NCBI GenBank assembly: GCA_947579665.1 | Contig: OX388345.1 | Span: 58,767,454-58,831,453, forward strand | DNA length: 64,000 bases | From: Sympetrum striolatum | Lineage: Eukaryota; Arthropoda; Insecta; Odonata; Libellulidae | Direction of reading: 5' to 3' | Shown: piece by piece, positions 22,431 to 34,535 of the stretch | Layout of the letters: every line of letters begins with the position of its first letter | Position numbering within the stretch: the stretch's first letter is position 1 | Program-made: the position numbers and the translations under genes | The notes under the pieces: generated by a model | The model's database searches: none | Told to the model about the DNA's origin: nothing | The model's input: only the letters and a program-made list of their open reading frames with translations

Positions 22431-24046
22431 AACAGAGATGTCCTAAGGATAGGTCAGCTGTTCTAGGGGTAGATGGTATTATCTCATATGAAAACATCAC
22501 AATATAGATAAAACTTGTTGGACATATGCAGAACTGTAGATAAATAATAGTCAAAGAATAATTTTCTTCTCCAGCAAAAATTATGCATTTACAAAATGGG
22601 TGAGTTGTCATTAGGGTACCCTCCACCAATCTAGCATTAACATTATTTCTTGACTCTCCCAGAACCAAATTTTCAAGGTTTTATTATTTAAGTTTTACAA
22701 TCTGCTTAAACCCACTACAGTTAATTTCAGGGACTATTTTCTGAAAACCATTCTTTGAAAACAAGATGGAGAATTTATAGTTTTATATAAATGAAGAGAG
22801 CCAACACTGGTATACATAAGAGTAAATCTCTCAACATAGACAAGTATTCATTGCACAAAGTGTTTGAATCATGATGAGGAGAAAATAAATTACCTTATGG
22901 GATCTATCACAGCATTGAGGATCCAAGTTTCACTTCAATCCAATTTAAAATAGCACCAATAAGTGGAAGAAGGCTTTTGAATCCTCAGTTAACTTCACAA
23001 TTCACAGAAAACATACCAAAACAATATCAATAGTGGTAAGAGTAATAGAATGAAAACTTTTTATGAAACCATGTCTCTCCTTAGGATGCAAACATATCCT
23101 GGAATACAGTTGTGCTTTAGTATTGCACTCTTTAGGTGCAAAAGTTAGTATCCCAGCCAGGATAACAATCCTTTTCATCCAGGCAATTCAAAGAAATTGA
23201 ATAAACTCCATCTTCTTTTACATGCAAGATCAGCATCTAAAGAATCTGAACTTCTGTATAATTTCTTAGCCTCTTTTTCAAAATTTTGACCAAGAAGGTT
23301 GGAGTTGTTGAGTTCTTTTTTTAATATATTTACACAAATATTACATGAATTAGGCAGGATTACAATTTATATCAAGCGGAAATTTCAGAGGGAATTTTGC
23401 TGGTTAATATGCCATTTATATTAATGTAAAAACTAGATACAAGTAATTTGAATAATACCTTTGACAACTATAGTTATTAATATATTATTTAAAAATAACC
23501 TAGATTTATTATTGTATACAGTGAATATTCAAGCAGATTTATTATAGAAGTAAGATATAGTTTTGGCCTAGTAGCTCTACATTGGCTAAGAATCAGTAAG
23601 ATTAATTTGAAAATACATCCGCTCACATTATGAAATTAAAACATCTTCTGTACTCAGATGTTGAATTTTTAAATGGATATCTATGTGAACTATCTAACAT
23701 TTATTGAAAATTACTTAACAATGACCAAGAAATCATGTATACCAACAATGGACACTGCTCCCAAAAGTTCAATATGGTTAACAGGCATATGATGAGATAA
23801 AAGTATGTTCTCTGATAAAGTATGTAATAGCTTCATATAGGGAGTTATTGTACTCATTGTACTAAGCAAAACCTACTCAGAAGAAGATAAAGTTGGAATA
23901 GTTGATTCCTATCGTGGTGTCAGATCAGTAAAATTAAGTATTAACCTCATAGCAGGGAACAATAACAAGAAAAAATAATCCAATGAATTAATACTTCCTC
24001 TTATTTTTCATATATAAAGATGATTTTCCTGAATTTATTGTTTTTT
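22431..24046. other. 3' flank of LRR gene 2, duplicated at ~57.3-59.1 kb
   Basis: Non-coding except for an 80-codon frame (- 22668..22426) that is also open at - 57611..57360. It has no recognisable domain and its conservation is explained by the recent duplication. The stretch abuts the end of gene 2; AATAAA on minus lies at 24039..24034, eight bases past the stop codon. Confidence 0.45.
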
Positions 24047-24152
24047 TTAGTGCAAATATCCCATTGTATAGCAATATCCTAATGCAGGTAGTAGATGATG
24101 CATCCAGGTTTCTGTTTCTGCAATCTTCTTTCCTTTCACTGATACGGGAAGG
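24047..24152 (-). CDS. LRR gene 2, exon 4: cap end and tail
   Basis: Minus-strand terminal exon. After acceptor ATTATAG the first base completes AG|C (Ser); 34 codons follow (LPVSVKGKKIAETETW, then HHLLPALGYCYTMGYLH) with stop TAA at 24049..24047. It differs from gene 1 at four residues. The polyadenylation hexamer AATAAA follows almost at once. The splice phase matches exon 3. Confidence 0.8.
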
Positions 24153-25089
24153 CTATAATAAAATGATGAATTGAAAATAAAATTCTTATATTTTCATTAA
24201 TGAACTAAAATTAACATTATTAATAATGATTTCTGAGTTAATTATTTATGCAAGAGAAATATTTATGATTGTAGTTTAAATGTACATAGTTGTGATATTT
24301 TCTCATAGTTTTGTTAACTTTCCTCTTAAAAAATGACATAGAATTATAAAATAAATTTAAATGACTATAAACAATTAGGAGATTATTCAAGCTATATATT
24401 GCTTATCCATATTATTTAAAAATTATAAGGAATTTGTAGCAAAAATCAGTACCAACTAAAGAAGGTTTCTCTGAATACCTTATTGCACAGTCTCATTGTT
24501 AATCTCCTATCAGCGTACCGGAAGTAGCTGAAAAATGAATTTTGGAAGGTATTCCCAAATCTCTTCCAATAACAATTTCATTATGACATTTTACACTGTT
24601 TTCCCTTAAGCAGGAGCATCATTCTTAGACATTCTCATTAACACAGACATACTATATCTTACTTCTTCCATAGTAAAGAAGTATATGTGTATTATTGAAA
24701 GAAAACTGAAATATATTACATTGTGAATATCCACACTAGTTACTTTAAATAAATGATTCATTCAACACTCCATATTAGTTGATCTTGCAAAACTGTTTTT
24801 TAGTCAACTTAGACTGTATATTTGAATGTTGTTATTCTTTTATAGCATTTTGTTTTTATCAATTAATGTGTTAGTATGTAAAATGAAGTAACCTAATGAA
24901 GGAATGAAATTCCTAGTCAAGTTTAGTATTATTGGAAATGATTTGCATTGTAAGAAAATATGGTTGTTGCAAATTTTGGATTGGCATGTGCATCTGTTGA
25001 AGTTCCCATATTGTATATTATCTGTCTGTTTTGATGACAACATTATAAATGTTTTTAGATTTTGCATTCCATTGGAATTTTTCACATAC

Positions 25090-25301
25090 CTGCAACTAAG
25101 ATTTCCTGGCACAATTTTTGCTTGAAGGACCCAATCCTTCTTGTTTTCCCTCCACAATTCTGATGCCAGAATAACATCACCTTCAATCACTTGTAACAGT
25201 GGAAAAATATCACAGCCACAAAGAATTGGGTTGTCATCAAGGAGGATAGTGGCATGGCTGTATCTATGCTTCTCACATTTCTGTGTGATATTTTTAATCA
25301 A
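25090..25301 (-). CDS. LRR gene 2, exon 3: LRR C-terminal cap
   Basis: A 212-nt exon with the same acceptor context (TTTTACAG|TTGATT) and donor (TTGCAG|GTATGT) as gene 1. Five of 70 residues differ from gene 1; one change turns the CDC cap signature into CGC while both cysteines remain. Read-through past the donor stays open to 24840. Intron 3 is 937 bp, nearly the same length as in gene 1 (934 bp) and the third copy (948 bp). Confidence 0.85.
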
Positions 25302-25974
25302 CTGTAAAACATATTCCAGGAGAAAGAAGTTTTACTATATTTTATGGATCTCTAACATTATTCTTTAAAGAGGTTCAGTTGTTATTTTTCCAATAGATTT
25401 GTTCATCAAATCTTAAAAGTCACAATTTTCCAATGAAATATTGAAACTAAAAATTCTTTTTTCAGCATTGATAATGTTGTGATACAGTTGTAGGTGTAAC
25501 TAACATGAATTATTCACAAGGAAATATGTTACAGTGATAAAGGCAAGAGAAATGGGTTTGGTAAAACCTGTCTAAGATGCAATGCCAACAGGTTGCATGT
25601 TTGTAGTTTCATAAGCATATCTTCTGGCCTAGGAAGGTTAATGTAATTTATTAGCTAGTTACATAATGGAAAATATGTAAATAAATATGAATAATATGAG
25701 ATTTATACAGTGTATTTTTTGGGATACAATCATTGCCCCCTAATAAACTAATGGAATATATCAAAATAGTGAATGGTGATAAAATATTCTAGTTAATTAT
25801 AAAATCTAATAGAAATGGACCAAGGAGAAAGTTCTAAATAAAGATCAGGAATACCAATATCATTTAAGTAATTATTAAACAAATTTTCCTTAAAAATGTA
25901 TAATGTTAGTCATTTTGTTTTTATTTAATAGAATCTTTATGATTTATGATGAAATAAATTTGCAAAATTCCACA

Positions 25975-26250
25975 GGAGGTTTTTATTAGTATCAACTGGT
26001 GTCAAACTACATGTTAATCATCTGGCACAAAATCTAAAAAAGTTCACAGATATATATACAAGAGCAGGAAAAGACAAACCAATCAGGCAGAAGGTGGACA
26101 TAGGAAGGAGAATCCATTAGTTGTCATTGGAAGTTTGAGAATTAGGGGGTGGGGAAGGAAGCAAGTGGACAGCAGGGGGAATATCTCAGGAAAAGGTGCA
26201 TGTTTGAAATGCACCTCTCCTCCCCAACCATCTCCAGGACCTCTCTGTTT
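25975..26250. repeat. single arm of a repeat that is an inverted pair at 61.2-62.0 kb
   Basis: Contains GTTCACAGATATATATACAAG, GAATCCATTAGTTGTCATTGG and ATATCTCAGGAAAAGGTG, which in the duplicated segment occur twice in opposite orientation around a Penelope-like fragment. Here only one arm is present, followed by a non-LTR fragment. Confidence 0.5.
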
Positions 26251-26254
26251 GATT

Positions 26255-26827
26255 TCCTGTTCACCCAACTTACCTTATCCTTTCTACACTAAAACCTTCT
26301 TCTCGAAGGCCTCTAAATGTTTCTCTTCTTCCTTTCTTAAGGTCCAAGTTTCACACCTATAAAGCAAATTACTCCTTTTCAAAGTAAACCTCATTACTTT
26401 AGTTTTATTTACATTGATTTTCATGCAAAACTCCTTTCCTTTACAACTAAGCGCACTCACCAAAATTTGTAAACACTTTTCAGAGTCACATAACAGCTTT
26501 ATTTTCGGCATACTTTACGGTCTTCACTACTTCTCCACTAACCTTTACTCCCTTGTCCATTCTTCTCAGGCTTCTTTCACCATTTATTCTGAGTATATAT
26601 TAAAAAATGTTGGTGACATAGGACAACCTTGTCTCAATCCCCTTTCCAACTCAGTCCAATCCAATCCCACATCATCTGTCCTTACTCAGGTTGTTTGATT
26701 TAGATAGAAATTTTGCACCAATCTTCTATATTTCCTGTCTAATCCAATTTTCTCTAATATCCTCATCATTTTTGGCCACCTTCCTTTCAGATCCCACAAT
26801 GCCCATTCTATTTCACCGTCTACTATC
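26255..26827 (-). mobile_element. non-LTR retrotransposon fragment, part 1
   Basis: Minus-strand reverse transcriptase pieces: MMRILEKIGLDRKYRRLVQN (about 26770..26710), CLQILVSALSCKGKEFCMKI and NVNKTKVMRF (about 26480..26395), and LYRCETWTLRKEEEKHLEAF (about 26360..26300). These match the palm and thumb region of arthropod endonuclease/RT ORFs (LYGCETWTL...). Frames are disrupted. The same ORF continues beyond the hAT insertion at 28374. Confidence 0.7.
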
Positions 26828-27055
26828 CAGTGATGGGATGTAACGAAGTAAAAGTAATCGGAATACTTGTAACGATTCCATTTTTGGTAATTTTTACTTG
26901 TAATCGTTACATTAAAAGAAAGCAATTTTTACTTGTAATCTACTTCAAAGGTCGTGCGAGTAATCATTACCTCTGAGTAATCGTTACATTTGAGTAATCG
27001 AAAGTGAACATTTGAATTCCTCGCGCACTGATCATATCGAGAGGCACCCAACCCA

Positions 27056-27236
27056 ACCACATTATTCACCCTGAAACCAAACTTTTCTTCTCTTGGGAGG
27101 GAATGGGCGAAGGTTCTAACGGGTCTAACTACATTGTTCACCCTGAAACCGAACTTTTCTTCTCTTGGGAGGGAATGGGCGAAGGTTCTAACGGGTCTAA
27201 CTACACCCTGAAACCAAACTTATCTTCTCTTGGGAT
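27056..27236. repeat. tandem repeat, period about 68 bp, ~2.7 copies
   Basis: CACCCTGAAACC, CTTTTCTTCTCTTGGGAGGG and CGAAGGTTCTAACGGGTC recur in order two to three times inside the hAT element. Confidence 0.75.
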
Positions 27237-27431
27237 GATAGGGGCAAAGGAATGGAGGGATGGCTGTTGACTCTGCTACAAAGTATTGTTGAAATATTTG
27301 TGCTGCGCTGGAGGTATAAATGAATTTCATATGAGGACTGAATGCGGTATGTCCTTCTTCAGAAGAATAACTACAGATGTATTTGAGCGGTCTCCAGGCT
27401 AAGCTGGTTAAAAGATTATTGTACCCAGGTA

Positions 27432-27932
27432 ATGAAGCCATTAGTTGTTGCCCTAACAATTTTGCAAGCAGAGAAGAATATGTTTATTGGGTTTCTTAAG
27501 CCAACCATCATAGGATTATTATGTGAACTCGATAAGAGAGCCCTTAACATTATGCACTGTGGGCCACTGGCAAGAGCATTGCTTCAGGGAGTTGAAACAA
27601 GATTTTGCAACGTACTAAAGGAAAATAAACTAACCATTGCAGCAGGGCTGATACTTTCTTTAAAGTTCACGTGGCTTGAGGGAGAGGAAAAAGAAGAGGC
27701 TTTACGTATTTTTAAAAAAGAAATCATGTCAAATGAAAAGTCTCCTGTACAAAAACATGACTTGTGTGATACGAGCAATGAGGAAGCTATACTTTTAAAT
27801 ATTTTGAAAAGAGGGGAAGTTTCTACAGCTTCTGATGAAGTGAATAAGTACTTGCTCTGTACTTCAAAGGAAATTGAGTCAATTAACCAATTCCTGATTA
27901 TAAAAAAAATCAAAAAGTGGCAAATTATCTGA
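27432..27932 (+). pseudogene. hAT transposase fragment
   Basis: A 166-codon frame beginning MKPLVVALTILQAEKNMF, followed by GFLKPTIIGLL, HCGPLARALLQGVETRF and the acidic stretch WLEGEEKEEALRIFKKE. This order is that of the central part of hAT transposases (MKPL...LQGE...PT...L...L...RF). The catalytic N-terminal half and the C-terminal dimerisation block are absent. It belongs to the element at 26828..28373. Confidence 0.7.
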
Positions 27933-28373
27933 CGAAAATTTTAGAATGCAATTGTTTTTCAAATTGAATTTGCATAATTAATTGATTTTTTCTGAAACAT
28001 ATTTCTGATATTTTGAGAGCTTTCTATTTATTTGCATGCTGTTGATTTTAGAATCCATCTTCATCCACAGGTGTAAATTTTAGTAGAACATAAATAGTTA
28101 GGCACTTAAATTACCATAGTAATCATAATTTGAATTAAACTTTAATGCTATTGCATTAAATTCAAATTTTAGATTGCATGTTAGTACTCCCTGTTTGAAA
28201 AAAATGTTGACTGAGATTGCATAATCTAGAGGAGCAAAATAAAAAGTAATTGTAATTGTAATCCTACTGATTACTTTTTCATAAAGTAATTTGTAATTGT
28301 AACTGATTACAAATTTGACAGAGTATTTGTAATTTAGCCCAATTACATATTTTCAGTACTTTTCCCATCACTG

Positions 28374-28560
28374 CTACTATCCTAGGCACAACATCATCTT
28401 CTACAACTTCTTCCTCACTTTCTATTTCTATGCTTGTCGGGTTTCTTGTTTTTTCCCATACCGTTGTTCTTCAACGTGTTATTTCCATTGTCCCCTTATG
28501 GTGTCTGGATCCCTTAATATTTTCCCCCTTCTGGCTTAAACCATTACCATTCTATTATTA
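28374..28560 (-). mobile_element. non-LTR retrotransposon fragment, part 2
   Basis: Upstream part of the same minus-strand ORF as 26255..26827, with IEIESEEEVVEDDVVPRIVDGE across the junction, a typical linker before the RT domain. It is separated from part 1 only by the hAT insertion. Confidence 0.6.
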
Positions 28561-29104
28561 ATTTAATTCCCTTACAATAGCATTACTTTTGTATACAGTT
28601 GGTCAGCCCTCATTACATTCATTACACTGCCCCTTCCACTACATTCTACCCGATTACAAGGACTCATCAATTCCTATGGGAGATATGTACATTATGTTAC
28701 ATAATATGAACTTAATAATGCCAATCCATGAAAAATATATCGGCTCAAGACTTGAATAAAAAAAACACTTTCTTGGGCTAGTTTTGTTTACCAATTCAAA
28801 ATGTGATTGGCTGGCCTATTTGTTAAAACCTTGTGAACACCTTCCCTCCTATATTATCCACCCAGGTATAAAAAAAACATAGGAACCTTTTAGATCTCCT
28901 CTTATATATATCAGCTTTATTTCTTAAATATTTGAAATTCCTTGTTATTGATATTTTGAAGTCCTTCCCTACTAGAATAAAGGAATAATACTCTATAGAT
29001 GATTTCAAATTCCAGTTATATGTATATCTTGTTTTTAACTGCTTAGTAATGCATAGTATGAAGTAAAAATGATAGTAGTTTGTAAGTTGTAATTCAAAGG
29101 AAAT

Positions 29105-29330
29105 AACACTGCAGTGGAGTGATTAGCGTACTAGCATTTCAATGCAATGGTCCTGCATTCGAAACCCAGCTGATAGGAATGTCGTGGGCAGGGAAAAAAC
29201 AAACAATGCACTTTTCCATTGAAGGATCTTTATAGTTGTCCAGAGTTGAACCTCTTGACCCACTGAAATTGCCTCTTGTAATTTTAGTAAATAAATATGT
29301 ACTTGTTAAAGTTTGTGGCTCTCTAATGAA
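29105..29330 (+). repeat. tRNA-derived SINE
   Basis: CACTGCAGTGGAGTGATTAG and CGTACTAGC form an A-box-like region; GCATTCGAAACCCAGC is B-box-like. A unique tail follows (GTCGTGGGCAGGGAAAAAAC). The same sequence is present at 62285..62515 through the segmental duplication. Confidence 0.55.
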
Positions 29331-29338
29331 TACATATA

Positions 29339-30893
29339 CAGTAGAAGTCCGTTATAACGAGTACGACATATAACGAGAGTTGCGTTACAGCGAGTGATTT
29401 TTGGCCGTTGGCCGTCTCATCGCAGAAAAGATGGGAAGTTGCGTCCATTATAACGAGTGGTCATTTTTGAAGTATCGTTATAACGAGTGCCACGAATGTA
29501 ATGCTTGTCTTGCAGTAGGCATATCTCGGAATCATCTAGCCAACGGTAATCTGAGACGCGTTATCTCTTCGAACGGCAGAAAAATATAAAATGCAAAACT
29601 TTTCGTCACCTCATTCATGCATTTGTTTTCCACAACTAGCATCGCCTCGCCTCAACGAATATTGGCAAAAATGCTTCAGGGAGCTTTGATTAGAAATTTC
29701 TCACGAGTTTCACTCTCCCATTTATCCCTCCATACATCTTATCACCTCTTCTCTTGTTTATTTTCGGCGACGACCCCTCTAGTCAGCGCCAAAATTTTTA
29801 ATTAAGTTAATTCCCATCATATTTGCATCCACACGTGGAATTTGTTTTCCTACGAAACTTGATACCAAATCGTCTGATCCAGTATCGGTGGAAATATAGA
29901 AGATAAAAGCAGTGGTGATTCGGATTCTCAAGGTAACCTCTTTCCCTCCCTCGCGACTCAGTCATTGCTTATGAAGGGTGTGAATGGAAAATATCTTGAG
30001 AAAGCAATTTGATATGAATTAAGATTATCTAAAGACACGACATTATTTTTCTACGATTATTGAGCAATAATTTTCCACATTTTATATTATCGGTTTCAGT
30101 TACAGTTTCGTTACGATGTAATAATCAATAAAATTATGTGTTAACTCGAAAAAAATGCGCCATCGTAAGTAATGGGTACCCCGAAATTCGAGCGTCGGAC
30201 ATTGAAAAATCATTTTCCCGCGAACGTAATACACACCTTATGATATGCGGTCACGCCAGTCGCTTCACCTTATGTCTGTACTATGCAGGCATACGCTAAT
30301 ATATGCGTAAAATTATACACGTATACACTGAATAGAAAATTTCAGTAGTCGTCTACGCCGAAAATCCTACGTAAGTGCCAATTCATAATCGTTCATTTAA
30401 AAATTTTTACGGGGAGCCAATTCCCTTTCAATTAAAAACGATCGTCCTACAGTTTCGTATATAGTCCAAACATCAATACAGTATAAACACATGTATATAG
30501 TCCAAACATCGATAGCGGATTGATGGAACGTTTGACGGAACCAGGGAGAGCCGGGGATGCGGCCGGACCCACGCTACGGGACATGCCAACGGGTAGTATT
30601 GTACCCGAATCTAGTTTGCCTTCGATTCTAACGCGCACCCCGATTTTTGAGGCAAAAAAATTCCAAAAGGGTGCGCGTTATTTTCGAGTAAATACGGAAT
30701 TTTTGACGCGAACGTACTTTTTTACGCATTAGCGTAAGGATTAAAAACCCTACAGTTCCATTCTGCCGCACTCGCTGCTCTTGGATTCAAGAGGTTGGAC
30801 TTAGACAGTGTTAGAAATCGTCTATAACGAGTACGCGTTATAACGAGTACTTTTCCGATTTTTGTCAGCTCTCGTTATAACGGACTTCTACTG
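29339..30893. mobile_element. pogo/Tigger-like non-autonomous element
   Basis: Inverted termini start CAGTAGAAGTCCGTTATAAC and are flanked by TA on both sides. The duplicated segment keeps the unfilled site (CATATATTTTGAATTTC at about 62514..62530), confirming the ends. The terminal region repeats GTTATAACGAG several times. No transposase frame is visible in 1.55 kb. It lies in intron 2 of LRR gene 2. Confidence 0.85.
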
Positions 30894-31189
30894 TATTTTG
30901 TATTTCAATCTCATTGGGAAATCCATCTAATTAATTCTCAAAAATCGTTTTAATTCTTTTCCCATGAATTTTTACAAAAATGAGGCAAATAAATGTACAT
31001 ACAAAGAAATTATGTATGTATAAATATGTACACATTAGTGATTATTACATAGAATATTTTATTCTTGCCGAATAAAGATGAGATTTAAAGACCTGGATGA
31101 CCAATTTTTTGATCAGCATATAGACATTTACATGTGCCATTTTTTGGACTTTTTGTAAACTCAGTATTTCCAACAAGTATTCTACTCAC

Positions 31190-31432
31190 CATTTGCTGTG
31201 GGAGTTCTACTGTATGGATTAAATTGTGTCGAAGATCCACAGTCAAAGTCTCACATCTTCCATAAGGAATTACTGTTCCATTGCTGAAGATGTATGATGA
31301 AGTGAAGAGTAGTTCATGATAAGACAGATGCTTTATCTTGTTGTATCTCAGATCTAACATTCTTAATTTTGGCATCATATTTCTGATATCCATAGGGATT
31401 TCTGTGATATCGTTGTAGGCCAAGTAGAGTTC
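31190..31432 (-). CDS. LRR gene 2, exon 2: LRR repeats
   Basis: An 81-codon, phase-0 exon, with acceptor TACTATAG|GAACTC and donor ATG|GTGAGT exactly as in gene 1. It encodes ELYLAYNDITEIP and LRMLDLRYNKIKHLS. Nine residues differ from gene 1. The open frame continues into intron 2 to 31085 by chance; the matching donor in gene 1, followed there almost at once by a stop, supports the shorter exon. Confidence 0.85.
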
Positions 31433-31739
31433 CTATAGTACCAGATATAAAATATTTATCATCCAAGTTGATGAATAAGATTGATCCTGTAAAGTTAATT
31501 CCATTTAGAATTATATGTATGCCAATATTTTGTGTAATGGACTGAGATAAAAACTAATACTATTTCACTTTAAATGGTTCATTGTAAATCTAGTTAAAAT
31601 TAAAAAAATAAATATTAAGAATTTTCAAATAAGCTGTAAGTAATAGTGTAGATTTCTATGTATACTTATAAGTTCATAAATAATATTTAAATGTTATATC
31701 TAAACAAGTTGGTACATAATTCCCCGAGTTTACTGAAGT

Positions 31740-32340
31740 ATTAGGACCATACCTAGTGAAGCACGCCTCAACAACTCAGGTGTACATAGACTTACATTTC
31801 AGTCCTGCAATCCAATAGTGTAAGGCAGGTGTATCATCACTTATATCCCTACAGTAAAAATCCAGTTCGCTTCCGTAAGGCTCTGCAAAATAAGTAACTA
31901 CCCATTTTAGCGATTTAAATTGCAATGCTTTGTTGGTGGATGTTGATACTATGAGATGCCAATCAGAAGAGGTTGATGTGCCTTTTGAATGGAATTTCAA
32001 TGTCACAATTCATCCAGGTTTAAAAATTATGAAATTTTTGAAAGGCTTCTATCATAAACCTTTTCTCCTTTGTAGGAGGGAGTTGTTGACCTTTGGCCCA
32101 TATTTCCAAATATCAATCCACTATTTATGGACCTAGGTGCTCTAGCCTGTCTGCAAAATATTCAGACCGAAGGCCAATTAGTGCCTCACCCATTTTGATA
32201 TAAGCCACTAAGAGCTTGCAGAGAGGAATGAGGTTTACTATGGGTGAGGAGAGAGATAGTTTGCCATTGCTTTCCTCACTGAGCCAGAATGATCTATGAT
32301 CATATAAGCTTTTCATCAATAATTTTTAATTAACATTATT
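31740..32340. other. intron 1 of LRR gene 2: unassigned repeat-like block
   Basis: A 76-codon minus-strand frame (32006..31776) ends DISDDTPALHYWIAGLKC, faintly like the end of a PH domain, but too little is present to assign. At 32215..32310, GAGGAATGAGGTTTACTATG and TTGCCATTGCTTTCCTCACT resemble a dispersed arthropod SINE-type repeat. Confidence 0.3.
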
Positions 32341-32344
32341 ATAA

Positions 32345-34535
32345 ACTAGCTGAAGCGCCCGTTGATTCTCAACGGGGAATATAGAAGTAGATTAAATTCA
32401 AGTTGCCGGTCGTGCAATGCGTAAATTCCGTTTAGAATACAGTCTAAAATCCCAAGCTATTCTTACTGTATAGGAAAATTCATGAGCTCGGCTCAACAAT
32501 CGCATTGATCGTGAGGAGGATTGGCTGTTTACAACCTCAACAATTTTGGATAATTCACACGTATTTTATCAAAATTCTCGAAATTTCGATTAGGAAACAA
32601 TATTCCACGATCAAAATTAGAATCTTCATTTAATATCCGTTCTTTTGCTTCTTGTTTCGACTCCGCACGACTATTTTTCTATTTTAATTCTTCAAAAGAA
32701 ATAGAGCCTGTTACCGATTAAAGTGAAGATTAGATTTATTCTTTATGGAAACCCATCTGTGCGATTTTGCTTCGAACCCAGCAAAATTATCGAATAAAAT
32801 AGAGACAGTACGTCCTTCCTGGTCCTAGAAAACACGTACGCAAAGTTTGACGCGAATCTGGCAAACGGTTTGTACTTAAATCGAAGACACATAATCTCCT
32901 GACTGTAATTACGTACCTGCAATTGCTAGTTACCTTCTAACAGAAAATTTCTCGTTATCCATGTAATATATCGTCTTCTTCAATCATCAGCTTTATGGGC
33001 CTAAAGTCCACGAGTATTTTTACTTTCTCCGTATACGTAGTATAGAGAAAGTATTGTATTCGCAAAAAAATTCGACTTCCAGATTTCGACGGAAATAGAT
33101 GTTTTGGGGCCCATAGAGCATGTTTTAGCTATTTTCCCTAACATGTCTGTCTGTGTGTGTGTGTCTGTCTGTCTGTGGCTAAAAAGTTTGTGGGCGCTCT
33201 ATCTTAAAAAGTATTTATCCGATCATTTTAAAAATTAGTATGTAGGATTTTCCTAACAATGCCAAAAGTTGATTAGTTTTTGGTGAATATCGCTTAACCG
33301 GAAGTTGCGGTTTATCCGGAACAAAATTTTGTTTCTTAAATATCTCTGTAAAAAGGCATTATAGGTATATACATTTACATACAAAAGTTATAGATAATGA
33401 ATTTTACTACAACTTTTGTATCAAACAGGTTTCCGTAACACTGATTGTTTAGGAGTTATTCTTCAATAATGGTTAAACGGAAATTGTTGTTTACACAGAA
33501 AAGGAAGTTTTTCATACATATCTCCGTCAGAATGCAATTTAGGTATATACATTTACATACAAAAGTTATAGATAATGAGTTTTACTACAACTTTTGTATC
33601 AAACAGGTTTTCGTAACACTGATTGTTTAGGAGTTATTCTTGAATAATGGTTAAACGGAAGTTGTTGTTTACACAGAAAAGGAAGTTTTTCATATATATC
33701 TCCGTCAGGATGCAATTTAGGTACATACATTTACGTACAAAAGTTATAGATAGTGTATTTTACTACAACTTTTGTATGAAACAGTTTTCCGTAACACTGA
33801 TTATTTAGGAGTTATTCTTCAATAATGGTTGACCGGAAGTTGTTGTTTGACCATAAATTGAAGTTTTTCATACTTATCTCTGTCAGAATGCAATTTAGGT
33901 ATATAAAATGATGTACCAAAGTTATATATTATTTTTTTTACTACTAAGCTTGTATGAAACATTTTCCTGTAACACTCATTGTTTTGTAGTTATTTATATA
34001 TTACCGGCATAGGCTTCTGTTTTCTATAAATACGGAGAAAGTCATGTGTTGGCCACATCAGATTTTTACGGGATAAAACATGAGCTCGGATTCAACAATG
34101 GGATCGGTCGTCAGGGGGGTGAGTTGTTTATTGCCTCGAATTTTCACGAAATTTTTGTATATTTGACCAATATTCTCGCAAACTCTAATCGAAAGTAAGA
34201 TTCCACGACCAAAATAAGAATCTTTATTCGATTTTCTTTCTTTTGGTGTTTGTCTCGACTCTGTAAGACTATTTCTTCTAATTTAATTCTTCAGGAGAAA
34301 TAAAGCCTGCAACCGATAAAAGTGAAGCCTACGTGTATTCCTTATGAAAATCTATGTGAGCGATCTTGGTTCGAACCCAGCAAAATTCTTGAATAAATAT
34401 GCGGCAGTACTTCCTTCCTGATGTCAGAGGACACGTATGCAAAATTTGAGACAAATCGGGCAAACGGTGTGGACTCCAATCCAAGACAAACAAACCCACA
34501 AACCCACAGAATTTGTGCTTTATATATATAGATAA
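32345..34535. repeat. composite repeat: direct repeats around a minisatellite-bearing element
   Basis: About 440 bp at 32470..32910 recurs in direct orientation at 34080..34490 (shared: ATGAGCTCGG, TTCGAACCCAGCAAAATT, GGCAAACGGT). The pair flanks an inner element at about 33022..34065. The left edge reads ACTAGCTGAAGCGCCCGTTG and the right edge runs into TATATATATAGAT, a style common in RTE-like and other insect repeats. No coding sequence is recognised. Confidence 0.55.
33022..34065 (+). mobile_element. non-coding element with internal ~178-bp minisatellite
   Basis: Termini are TACTTTCTCCGTATACG and, inverted, ATACGGAGAAAGTCATG. The interior has a (GTCT)/(GT) tract at 33147..33178 and about four copies of a ~178-bp unit containing GTAACACTGATTGTTTAGGA and TTTTACTACAACTTTTGTAT, with unit starts near 33430, 33610, 33790 and 33965. 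A second, inverted copy of the family is at 54560..55345. Confidence 0.65.

Larger units (their letters stand above)
26828..28373 (+). mobile_element. non-autonomous hAT with transposase remnant
   Basis: Ends CAGTGATGGGA and TCCCATCACTG, with exact 8-bp duplications CTACTATC at 26820..26827 and 28374..28381. Joining the flanks restores the interrupted non-LTR frame (EVVEDDVV...IVDGEIEWAL), which confirms both boundaries. The interior holds a tandem repeat at 27056..27236 and a hAT transposase fragment at 27432..27932. Confidence 0.9.

Noticed and set aside
22426..22668. 80-codon frame open in both duplicated copies (also 57360..57611)
   Set aside because: Conservation is explained by the recent duplication. 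No domain, no splice context and no start context support a gene.
31776..32006. 76-codon minus frame with a faint PH-like end
   Set aside because: Too short and ambiguous to name. It may be part of a dispersed repeat.
33147..33178. Repeats that might suggest a CRISPR array (with the ~178-bp units nearby)
   Set aside because: Eukaryotic context, a microsatellite and a long-period minisatellite, with no regular repeat-spacer pattern.
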